From NCBI GenBank assembly GCA_030546905.1, contig JAUOPI010000005.1, positions 62,001-126,000 of the forward strand: a stretch of 64,000 nucleotides of DNA, given 5' to 3'. Made by a program: the position numbers and the translations under genes. Under the pieces are notes generated by a model. It did not search any database, had not been told where the DNA came from, and worked only from the letters and a program-made list of their open reading frames with translations. Every line of letters begins with the position of its first letter. Position 1 is the stretch's first letter. Shown here piece after piece: positions 52,488-64,000 of the stretch. The DNA is from Granulosicoccaceae sp. 1_MG-2023 (GTDB lineage Bacteria > Pseudomonadota > Gammaproteobacteria > Granulosicoccales > Granulosicoccaceae).

Positions 52488-55400
52488 ATGGCTTATTCCT
52501 TCACTGAGAAAAAACGCATCCGCAAGGACTTCGGGAAACGTACGTCGATTCTGGACGTTCCCTATCTTCTGCAGACGCAGCTTGATTCCTACCGGAATTT
52601 TCTCCAGTCCGACCGTGATGCTGACAAGCGCGAAGATGTCGGGCTTCACGGTGCGTTTCAAAGTGTCATGCCGATTGTCAGTTACTCAGGCAATGTCGAG
52701 CTGCACTATGTGAACTACACATTGGGCAAGCCGGCGTTCAACGAGCGGGAATGCCGCATCCGGGGTATGACTTTCGCGGCGCCGCTGCGCGTGCTGGTGC
52801 GTCTGGTGATTTACGATAAATCCGCACCGGCCAACAGCAAGGTCGTTAAGGACGTTAAAGAGCAGGAAGTCTTCATGGGCGAACTGCCTCTGATGACCGA
52901 TAACGGCACCTTTATCATCAACGGTACTGAGCGCGTTATCGTGTCTCAGCTGCACCGTTCACCGGGCGTGTTCTTCGATCACGACCGCGGTAAAACACAC
53001 TCCTCAGGCAAGCTGCTGTTCTCGGCGCGGGTGATTCCGTACCGTGGCTCCTGGCTTGACTTCGAGTTCGACCCGAAAGACTGCATCTACGCGCGTATTG
53101 ACCGCCGTCGTAAGCTGCCTGCTACGATCGTGCTGCGTGCCTTGGGTTATAACACCGAGCAGATCCTCGACATCTTCTTCGAGAAGACAGTCGTTACCTT
53201 CGGTAAAACCAAGATCTCCATGGATCTGGTGCCGGAACGTCTGCGTGGTGAGACCGCAACTTTCGATATCAAAGCCGGTAAGACCGTCATTGTAGAGGCA
53301 GGTCGCCGCATTACTGCCAAGCACGTACGCATGCTCGAGAAAGAGGGCGTCGATAAGCTTGAGATTCCGCAGGACTATCTGGTGGGCAAGGTGCTCGCGC
53401 ATGATGTTGCGGACCCGGAAACCGGCGAGCTGATCGCCGAAGCCAATGCCGAGCTGACGGAAGAGCTCGTGCAAACCATCGTTGATGCAGAGATCAAAAA
53501 ATGCGAACTGATCTACGCCAACGATCTTGATCACGGACCGTTTATTTCGACCACGCTGGCTACCGATCCGACGCGCACGCAACTCGAAGCGCAGGTCGAG
53601 ATCTATCGCATGATGCGCCCGGGTGAGCCGCCGACCAAAGAGGCGGCGCAGAATCTGTTTAACAACCTGTTCTTCGAATCCGAGCGCTACGACCTGTCAG
53701 CGGTCGGTCGCATGAAGTTCAACCGTCGCCTGGGTCGCAGTGAATCCACCGGCGAGGGCGTGTTGTCGCCGGAAGATATTCTCGATGTACTGCGCGTACT
53801 GATCGATATCCGTAACGGTAACGGTTCCGTCGACGATATCGACCACCTTGGTAACCGCCGTATCCGTAGTGTCGGTGAAATGGCTGAGAACGTGTTCCGC
53901 GTTGGTCTGGTACGTGTTGAGCGTGCCGTGCGCGAACGTCTCGGTATGGTTGAGAGCGACGGCCTGATGCCGCAGGACATTATCAACGCCAAGCCGGTCG
54001 CGGCGGCGGTGAAAGAGTTCTTCGGTTCCAGCCAGCTGTCCCAGTTCATGGATCAGAACAACCCGCTGTCGGAAGTCACGCACAAACGTCGTGTCTCGGC
54101 GCTTGGCCCGGGTGGTCTGACCCGTGAGCGTGCCGGCTTTGAGGTACGCGACGTTCACCCGACGCACTACGGCCGTGTTTGCCCGATTGAAACGCCGGAG
54201 GGACCGAACATCGGTCTGATCAACTCGCTGGCGATTTTCTCGCGCACCAACGAGTACGGTTTTCTTGAGACCCCGTACCGCAAGGTTGTAGACGGCAAGG
54301 TTGTCGACGAGATCGAATATCTGTCGGCGATTGAGGAAGGTAACTACGTTATCGCTCAGGCGAATGCCCACCTGAATGAAGCCGGTGAGCTGGTCGACGA
54401 TATCGTCGCTTCACGTCATAACAACGAATTTACCATGGCGACGCCGGACAAGATCCAGTACATGGATGTGTCGCCGAAGCAGATCGTGTCAGTGGCAGCG
54501 GCCTTGATTCCGTTCCTCGAGCACGATGATGCGAACCGCGCTTTGATGGGTTCAAACATGCAACGTCAGGCGGTGCCGACGCTACGCGCCGAGAAACCGC
54601 TGGTCGGTACCGGTATTGAGCGTATCGTAGCGGTTGACTCCGGTTCTGCCGTGGTCGCCAAGCGCGGCGGTGTGGTCGATAAGGTTGATGCCTCGCGGAT
54701 CGTGGTTCGTGTCAACGACGACGAAGCCGTAGCAGGGCAGGCCGGTGTTGATATTTACACCCTGACCAAATACACCCGTTCCAATCAGAACACCTGCATT
54801 AACCAGCGTCCGCTGGTCAACCCCGGTGACGTGATTGCGCGCGGTGATGTGCTGGCAGACGGGCCTTCCACCGATATGGGTGAGCTGGCGCTCGGTCAGA
54901 ACATGCTGCTGGCCTTTATGCCGTGGAATGGTTACAACTTTGAGGATTCCATCCTCATCTCCGAGCGCGTCGTTAAAGAAGACCGCTTTACTACCATTCA
55001 CATCGAAGAGCTGACCTGTGTTGCCCGTGACACCAAGCTCGGGCCGGAAGAGATCACCGCCGATATCCCCAATGTCAGCGAAGGTCTGCTGTCCAAACTT
55101 GACGAAGCCGGTGTGGTTTATGTCGGTGCGGAAGTAAAACCCAATGACATCCTGGTCGGTAAGGTCACGCCGAAAGGCGAGTCGCAGCTGACGCCGGAGG
55201 AAAAACTCCTGCGTGCGATCTTTGGTGAGAAAGCATCCGACGTGAAAGACACGTCGCTGCGTGTGCCTTCCGGTATGGACGGTACGGTTATCGACGTGCG
55301 CGTATTTACCCGCGACGGCGTTGAAAAAGACTCACGTGCGCTGGAAATCGAAAATGAAGCGCTGCGTCAGGTGCGGAAAGACCTCGATGATGAAAAACGC

Positions 55401-56570
55401 ATTATCGAAAGCGATCTGTACTCACGTATCCGCCGTCTGTTGCTGGGTAAAACCGCCGATCACGGCCCGCTCGGTCTGACCAGCGGCACCGAGATCACCG
55501 AGGCGTATCTGGACAAGCTCGAAGAAAGCGATTGGCTGGATATCGGTATCTCCGATGAAGACGCCAACGTGCAAATCGAGCAGATGGCCACTCAGCTCAA
55601 AGAGCTCAAAGAGATCTTCGAGCAGCGCTTTATCGAGCAGAAAGAGAAAATCACCTCCGGTGACGATCTCGCGCCCGGCGTGCTGAAAATGGTCAAGGTC
55701 TACCTGGCGGTAAAACGTCGTCTGCAACCGGGCGATAAAATGGCCGGTCGTCACGGTAACAAAGGTGTTATCTCGATGATCGTTCCGCAGGAAGATATGC
55801 CCTATACCGAAGACGGTAATCCGGTGGATATCTGCCTTAACCCGCTCGGTGTACCGTCGCGGATGAATATCGGTCAGGTGCTGGAAACACACCTTGGCTG
55901 GGCGGCCAAAGGTCTCGGTTACCGGATCGGTGAGATTATCGACAACGAAGGCAAGGCTGCGCCGCTGCGTGAGTTCCTGGACAAGGTTTATAACCACGAA
56001 GGTGCGGTGGTTAAAACCGATCTCGACAGTCTCGACGACGACGAGATCATGGCGCTGGGTAACAACCTGCGTGCCGGTGTACCCATGGCAACGCCGGTAT
56101 TCGATGGTGCCAAAGAGCCCGAAATCAAGGAAATGCTGAAGCTGGCCGGCCTGCCGGAAAGCGGTCAGACAATCTTGTATGACGGGCGTACCGGCGAGCC
56201 GTTTGAACGTCCGGTTACGGTCGGCTACATGCACATGATCAAACTGAACCACCTGGTTGATGACAAAATGCACGCGCGTTCAACCGGTCCGTACAGTCTG
56301 GTTACACAGCAGCCGCTCGGTGGTAAGGCGCAGTTCGGTGGTCAGCGTTTCGGTGAGATGGAGGTCTGGGCACTGGAAGCGTACGGTGCGGCCTACACGC
56401 TGCGTGAGATGCTGACGGTGAAATCGGACGACGTGAGCGGTCGGAACAAGATGTACAAGAACATCGTCGACGGCGATCATCGTATGGAAGCAGGTATGCC
56501 TGAGTCCTTTAACGTACTGCTGAAAGAAATTCGTTCTCTGGGTATTAACATCGGACTGGAGCAGGACTGA
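52488..56570 (+). CDS. rpoB: DNA-directed RNA polymerase subunit beta
   Basis: A 1360-residue protein of normal gammaproteobacterial length. The rifampicin region reads [20 protein letters not shown] followed by [11 protein letters not shown], wild-type at the usual resistance positions. The C-terminus includes [20 protein letters not shown]. rpoC follows after 55 bp in the same operon. Confidence 0.99.
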   Translation: MAYSFTEKKRIRKDFGKRTSILDVPYLLQTQLDSYRNFLQSDRDADKREDVGLHGAFQSVMPIVSYSGNVELHYVNYTLGKPAFNERECRIRGMTFAAPLRVLVRLVIYDKSAPANSKVVKDVKEQEVFMGELPLMTDNGTFIINGTERVIVSQLHRSPGVFFDHDRGKTHSSGKLLFSARVIPYRGSWLDFEFDPKDCIYARIDRRRKLPATIVLRALGYNTEQILDIFFEKTVVTFGKTKISMDLVPERLRGETATFDIKAGKTVIVEAGRRITAKHVRMLEKEGVDKLEIPQDYLVGKVLAHDVADPETGELIAEANAELTEELVQTIVDAEIKKCELIYANDLDHGPFISTTLATDPTRTQLEAQVEIYRMMRPGEPPTKEAAQNLFNNLFFESERYDLSAVGRMKFNRRLGRSESTGEGVLSPEDILDVLRVLIDIRNGNGSVDDIDHLGNRRIRSVGEMAENVFRVGLVRVERAVRERLGMVESDGLMPQDIINAKPVAAAVKEFFGSSQLSQFMDQNNPLSEVTHKRRVSALGPGGLTRERAGFEVRDVHPTHYGRVCPIETPEGPNIGLINSLAIFSRTNEYGFLETPYRKVVDGKVVDEIEYLSAIEEGNYVIAQANAHLNEAGELVDDIVASRHNNEFTMATPDKIQYMDVSPKQIVSVAAALIPFLEHDDANRALMGSNMQRQAVPTLRAEKPLVGTGIERIVAVDSGSAVVAKRGGVVDKVDASRIVVRVNDDEAVAGQAGVDIYTLTKYTRSNQNTCINQRPLVNPGDVIARGDVLADGPSTDMGELALGQNMLLAFMPWNGYNFEDSILISERVVKEDRFTTIHIEELTCVARDTKLGPEEITADIPNVSEGLLSKLDEAGVVYVGAEVKPNDILVGKVTPKGESQLTPEEKLLRAIFGEKASDVKDTSLRVPSGMDGTVIDVRVFTRDGVEKDSRALEIENEALRQVRKDLDDEKRIIESDLYSRIRRLLLGKTADHGPLGLTSGTEITEAYLDKLEESDWLDIGISDEDANVQIEQMATQLKELKEIFEQRFIEQKEKITSGDDLAPGVLKMVKVYLAVKRRLQPGDKMAGRHGNKGVISMIVPQEDMPYTEDGNPVDICLNPLGVPSRMNIGQVLETHLGWAAKGLGYRIGEIIDNEGKAAPLREFLDKVYNHEGAVVKTDLDSLDDDEIMALGNNLRAGVPMATPVFDGAKEPEIKEMLKLAGLPESGQTILYDGRTGEPFERPVTVGYMHMIKLNHLVDDKMHARSTGPYSLVTQQPLGGKAQFGGQRFGEMEVWALEAYGAAYTLREMLTVKSDDVSGRNKMYKNIVDGDHRMEAGMPESFNVLLKEIRSLGINIGLEQD

Positions 56571-56625
56571 TCGGGTCAGGGTTGCATAAACAAGCTGACT
56601 TGAATCGCCTGCCGCAGGAGAAATC

Positions 56626-60855
<4,230 letters not shown>

Positions 60856-60866
60856 TAGGACTTTGC

Positions 60867-60895
60867 TTGACACACGGGGGCGCGCTCAATAGAAT
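60867..60895 (+). promoter_or_regulatory. near-consensus promoter of the str operon (rpsL)
   Basis: TTGACA, a 17-bp spacer and TAGAAT form a near-perfect sigma-70 promoter with start site near 60902. A G-rich spacer and GCGCG discriminator suggest growth-rate control. A terminator hairpin starts only about 8 nt downstream of the predicted start site. Confidence 0.88.
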
Positions 60896-60908
60896 TGCGC
60901 GTCTTAAA

Positions 60909-60941
60909 TTGCGGCCTCTATCTGTCGGGGCCGCATTTTTA
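60909..60941 (+). terminator. terminator hairpin between promoter and rpsL
   Basis: The 7-bp stem TGCGGCC/GGCCGCA has a 12-nt loop and is followed by five T. It can terminate rpoBC transcripts. From the preceding promoter it would give a terminated RNA of about 40 nt unless it is bypassed. Confidence 0.85.
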
Positions 60942-61040
60942 ATTCAGATTTATTCGACCCTCCAGCAGTCATCACGGCACTTAGCCGCGTAGTGCAAAAG
61001 TTTGAGGGTGACTGATGCGAAATAGTTGGAGTGATTTTTA

Positions 61041-61415
61041 ATGGCCACAATTAACCAGTTGGTCCGTAAGCCGCGTAAGCGCAAGGTAGCCAAATCAAAC
61101 GTACCGGCGCTCGAAGCCTGTCCGCAGAAGCGTGGTGTTTGCACGCGTGTTTACACCACAACGCCGAAGAAACCGAACTCGGCAATGCGTAAAGTAGCTC
61201 GTGTACGCCTGACTAACGGCTACGAAGTAACCTCATACATCGGTGGTGAAGGCCACAACCTTCAGGAGCACTCGGTGGTTCTGATCCGCGGCGGTCGTGT
61301 AAAAGATTTGCCCGGTGTTCGTTATCACACGGTTCGCGGTAACCTGGATACACAGGGTGTCGACGGTCGTCGTCAGGGTCGTTCCAAGTACGGTACTAAG
61401 CGCCCGAAAGGCTAA
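61041..61415 (+). CDS. rpsL: 30S ribosomal protein S12
   Basis: A 124-residue protein of normal length. Lys43 in [12 protein letters not shown] and Lys88 in [14 protein letters not shown] are the wild-type residues at the streptomycin-resistance positions. First gene of the str operon (rpsL-rpsG-fusA). Confidence 0.99.
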   Translation: MATINQLVRKPRKRKVAKSNVPALEACPQKRGVCTRVYTTTPKKPNSAMRKVARVRLTNGYEVTSYIGGEGHNLQEHSVVLIRGGRVKDLPGVRYHTVRGNLDTQGVDGRRQGRSKYGTKRPKG

Positions 61416-61441
61416 GACAGGATTAATCAGGGTTATTTGTT

Positions 61442-61912
61442 ATGTCTAGAAGAACAGAAGCGCCGAAACGCGAAATTCTCCCGGATCCGAAATTCGGAAG
61501 CGTTAAGCTGGCAAAATTCATCAACATCCTCATGCTTGACGGCAAGAAGTCCGTTGCAGAGCGCGTTATCTACGGTGCGCTCGATACCATGAAGGACAAA
61601 GGTGTTGCCAATCCGCTGGAAGCGTTGGAAGCGGCGCTGGAAAATGTCAGTCCGGCGGTTGAGGTTAAATCCCGCCGCGTCGGTGGTGCGACTTACCAGG
61701 TGCCGGTAGAAGTACGTCCGGCTCGTCGTTCCGCGCTGGCAATGCGCTGGATTATCGATGCTGCGCGTAAACGCGGTGAGAAATCCATGATGCTGCGTCT
61801 GGCAGGTGAGCTCAGCGATGCTGCGGAAAAACGCGGCTCTGCTGTGAAGAAACGCGACGACACGCACCGCATGGCGGAAGCGAACAAAGCTTTCTCTCAC
61901 TACCGCTGGTAA
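61442..61912 (+). CDS. rpsG: 30S ribosomal protein S7
   Basis: A 156-residue protein of normal length (starts [19 protein letters not shown], ends [15 protein letters not shown]). It binds 16S rRNA; in E. coli S7 represses the str operon. 26 bp after rpsL. Confidence 0.99.
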   Translation: MSRRTEAPKREILPDPKFGSVKLAKFINILMLDGKKSVAERVIYGALDTMKDKGVANPLEALEAALENVSPAVEVKSRRVGGATYQVPVEVRPARRSALAMRWIIDAARKRGEKSMMLRLAGELSDAAEKRGSAVKKRDDTHRMAEANKAFSHYRW

Positions 61913-61986
61913 GAAAACGTTATACCCCGACCTCCGCTCAGGAGGTCACCCGCTCTTTACTAATTTTGCTCTTTGAGGTGTAGAAG

Positions 61987-64000
61987 GTGGCACGTAACAC
62001 TCCTTTGTCACGTTACCGCAACGTCGGGATTATGGCGCATATTGACGCCGGTAAGACCACGACGACCGAACGGATACTGTTCTACACCGGCGTCTCTCAC
62101 AAGATCGGTGAGGTTCACGACGGCGCTGCAACCATGGATTGGATGGAGCAGGAGCAAGAGCGGGGTATCACAATCACTTCTGCGGCGACCACTTGTTTCT
62201 GGAGTGGGATGGATGGATCCATGCCGCAACATCGCATCAACATCATCGACACGCCGGGGCACGTCGACTTCACCATCGAAGTCGAACGTTCCCTGCGCGT
62301 GCTCGACGGTGCTGTCGCGGTATTCTGCGCGGTCGGCGGCGTTGAGCCGCAGTCTGAGACCGTCTGGCGCCAGGCCAATAAGTATCACGTCCCCCGCATG
62401 GCATTCATCAACAAGATGGATCGCGCCGGTGCCGACTTCCTTCGTGTTGTTAATCAGCTCAAAACCCGGCTGGGTGCAAACCCGGTGCCGCTTCAGCTGC
62501 CGATCGGCGCCGAAGAAGGCTTTGAGGGCGTGGTTGATCTCATCAAAATGCGCGCAATCTATTGGGATGCCGCGTCTATGGGTGTGCGTTTCGAAGAACG
62601 CGAAATTCCGTCTGCCATGTTGTCCGAGTGTCAGAAATGGCATGAACGTCTGGTCGAGGCCGCGGCTGAAGCCAACGACGAGCTGATGGACGCATACCTG
62701 GAAGAGGGAGAGCTCTCGCTGGCGCAGCTTAAAGACGGTCTGCGTTCTCAAACCATTGCCGGTTCCATTGTGCCGGTGTTGTGCGGCTCGGCATTCAAAA
62801 ACAAAGGCGTGCAGGCACTGCTGGATGCGATTGTTGAATATATGCCGGCACCGGACGATGTTGTTGCCATCCAGGGCGAGACAGAGGACGGTAAGTTGGT
62901 TGAGCGTCATTCCTCGGATGAGGAGCCCTTCGCGGCACTGGCATTCAAGATCGCTACTGATCCCTTTGTTGGTTCTCTGACCTTTATGCGTGTGTACTCC
63001 GGCGTGCTTAAGTCCGGCGACAGCGTGTTCAACCCGGTCAAGGGCAAGAAAGAGCGGGTAGGGCGGCTGCTGCAAATGCATTCGAACAACCGCGAAGAGA
63101 TCAAGGAAGTGCGCGCCGGTGATATTGCCGCAGCAGTCGGTCTCAAAGACGTCACGACCGGCGATACGCTGTGTGACGGCAGCGCTGTGGTGACGCTTGA
63201 GCGGATGGAATTCCCCGAGCCGGTAATTGCGGTGGCAGTTGAGCCGCGCACCAAGGCCGATCAGGAAAAGATGTCCGTCGCGCTGGGTAAATTGGCCAAA
63301 GAGGACCCGTCTTTCCGCGTCGCCACCGACGAAGAATCCGCGCAGACCATTATCTCCGGTATGGGCGAGCTTCACCTCGATATCATCGTTGACCGTATGC
63401 GTCGCGAGTTCAATGTCGAGGCTAACGTCGGCAAGCCGCAGGTCGCCTATCGCGAGAGTATCCGTAAAACGGTTGAAGCCGAAGGTAAGTTTATCCGTCA
63501 GTCAGGCGGGCGCGGTCAGTACGGCCATGTCTGGCTGCGTATGGAGCCGCGTGAACGCGGCGCCGGTTTCGAATTTGTCGACGAGATCGTCGGCGGTGTT
63601 GTGCCGCGCGAATTTATCCCGGCGGTACACAAAGGTGTGGAAGAGCAGCTCGACAATGGCGTGCTGGCCGGTTTTCCGATGATCGATGTCAAGGTCACGT
63701 TGTTCGATGGTTCGTACCACGATGTTGACTCCAACGAAATGGCCTTTAAGATTGCCGCCGCCATGGGTGTGCGCGAAGGTGCTCTCGCTGCGGAGCCGGC
63801 GCTGCTCGAGCCGGTGATGAAAGTCGAGGTGGTTACGCCGGAAGACTATATGGGTGACGTGATGGGCGATCTCAATCGTCGTCGCGGTATCGTGCAGGGG
63901 ATGGACGATACGCCCGCCGGTAAGGTTGTTCGTGCCGAGGTGCCGCTTGCCGAAATGTTCGGCTACGCAACGGATTTGCGTTCAGCGACCCAGGGGCGGG
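61987..64000 (+). CDS. fusA: elongation factor G, str-operon copy (partial, 3' end outside window)
   Basis: 671 codons are present of an expected ~700. It starts at GTG ([20 protein letters not shown]), with GAGG 9-10 nt upstream. G1 [13 protein letters not shown]3 DTPGHVDF and G4 NKMDRAG are intact, and the visible end LRSATQGR fits the family C-terminus. It catalyses translocation and, with RRF, recycling. It is the canonical EF-G and a paralogue of the gene at 30572. Confidence 0.97.
   Translation, partial: MARNTPLSRYRNVGIMAHIDAGKTTTTERILFYTGVSHKIGEVHDGAATMDWMEQEQERGITITSAATTCFWSGMDGSMPQHRINIIDTPGHVDFTIEVERSLRVLDGAVAVFCAVGGVEPQSETVWRQANKYHVPRMAFINKMDRAGADFLRVVNQLKTRLGANPVPLQLPIGAEEGFEGVVDLIKMRAIYWDAASMGVRFEEREIPSAMLSECQKWHERLVEAAAEANDELMDAYLEEGELSLAQLKDGLRSQTIAGSIVPVLCGSAFKNKGVQALLDAIVEYMPAPDDVVAIQGETEDGKLVERHSSDEEPFAALAFKIATDPFVGSLTFMRVYSGVLKSGDSVFNPVKGKKERVGRLLQMHSNNREEIKEVRAGDIAAAVGLKDVTTGDTLCDGSAVVTLERMEFPEPVIAVAVEPRTKADQEKMSVALGKLAKEDPSFRVATDEESAQTIISGMGELHLDIIVDRMRREFNVEANVGKPQVAYRESIRKTVEAEGKFIRQSGGRGQYGHVWLRMEPRERGAGFEFVDEIVGGVVPREFIPAVHKGVEEQLDNGVLAGFPMIDVKVTLFDGSYHDVDSNEMAFKIAAAMGVREGALAAEPALLEPVMKVEVVTPEDYMGDVMGDLNRRRGIVQGMDDTPAGKVVRAEVPLAEMFGYATDLRSATQGR

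Noticed and set aside
62008-63375. 455-codon minus-strand frame inside fusA
   Set aside because: It is a shadow of fusA. High-GC genes with biased third positions often leave the opposite strand open.

Overview
The window is a continuous chromosomal stretch from a GC-rich gammaproteobacterium. The order of the large translation/transcription block (tRNA-Tyr, -Gly, -Thr, tuf, tRNA-Trp, secE, nusG, rplKAJL, rpoBC, rpsL, rpsG, fusA) is the classic proteobacterial one. The long N-terminally extended GAPDH, the monomeric NADP-isocitrate dehydrogenase and the second EF-G point to the Pseudomonas/Oceanospirillales/Chromatiales side of the class. I cannot name the genus. No rRNA, insertion sequence, prophage, plasmid or CRISPR feature was seen.

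Layout. 1-6.4 kb: GAPDH, an LrgA/LrgB membrane pair and a large membrane-bound GGDEF-EAL protein. 6.4-9.4 kb: monomeric isocitrate dehydrogenase, divergent from a PhnA-type zinc-ribbon protein. 9.4-13.6 kb: a small surface-glycan-like group (GT-C-like membrane protein, acyltransferase 3, NAD-dependent epimerase) with a divergent methyltransferase. 13.6-20.8 kb: housekeeping and accessory genes (glutamate racemase, ChrA, IalB-like protein, SLT lipoprotein, soluble GGDEF-EAL protein, GFA-type protein, DUF2797 protein). 20.8-26.5 kb: a leftward MoxR-DUF58-transglutaminase operon, followed by a two-domain phosphotransferase/P-loop kinase. 26.7-34.8 kb: an aminotransferase, a DUF1127/LysR divergent pair, an unrecognised acidic-tailed protein, a stand-alone second EF-G gene, a small membrane protein and hemN.

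34.8-37.4 kb holds the most distinctive system. It is a four-gene operon with a Cys-containing secreted precursor (DUF2282), an MNIO/DUF692 enzyme, a DUF2063 partner and a DoxX-like membrane protein. This is the architecture of the bufferin (buf) / gold-induced (gig) copper-responsive RiPP operons. It sits behind an AT-rich promoter region, and its DUF2063 partner is unusually rich in cysteine.

37.6-46.9 kb looks like an exopolysaccharide or surface-glycan locus: a secreted SGNH hydrolase lipoprotein with cadherin-like domains, a hexapeptide-repeat acyltransferase, one GT2, a VanZ-domain protein, a barrel-like lipoprotein, two GT4s and a Wzy/ligase-like polytopic protein. Two c-di-GMP turnover proteins lie elsewhere in the window, but nothing in the sequence ties them to this locus.

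47-64 kb is the tRNA-tufB / secE-nusG / L11-L10 / rpoBC / str block, with recognisable regulatory signals: tandem GC-discriminator promoters before the tRNAs, an L10 leader, an attenuator-type hairpin before rpoB, and a near-consensus promoter placed directly before a terminator hairpin upstream of rpsL. fusA runs off the right edge about 30 codons before its expected end.
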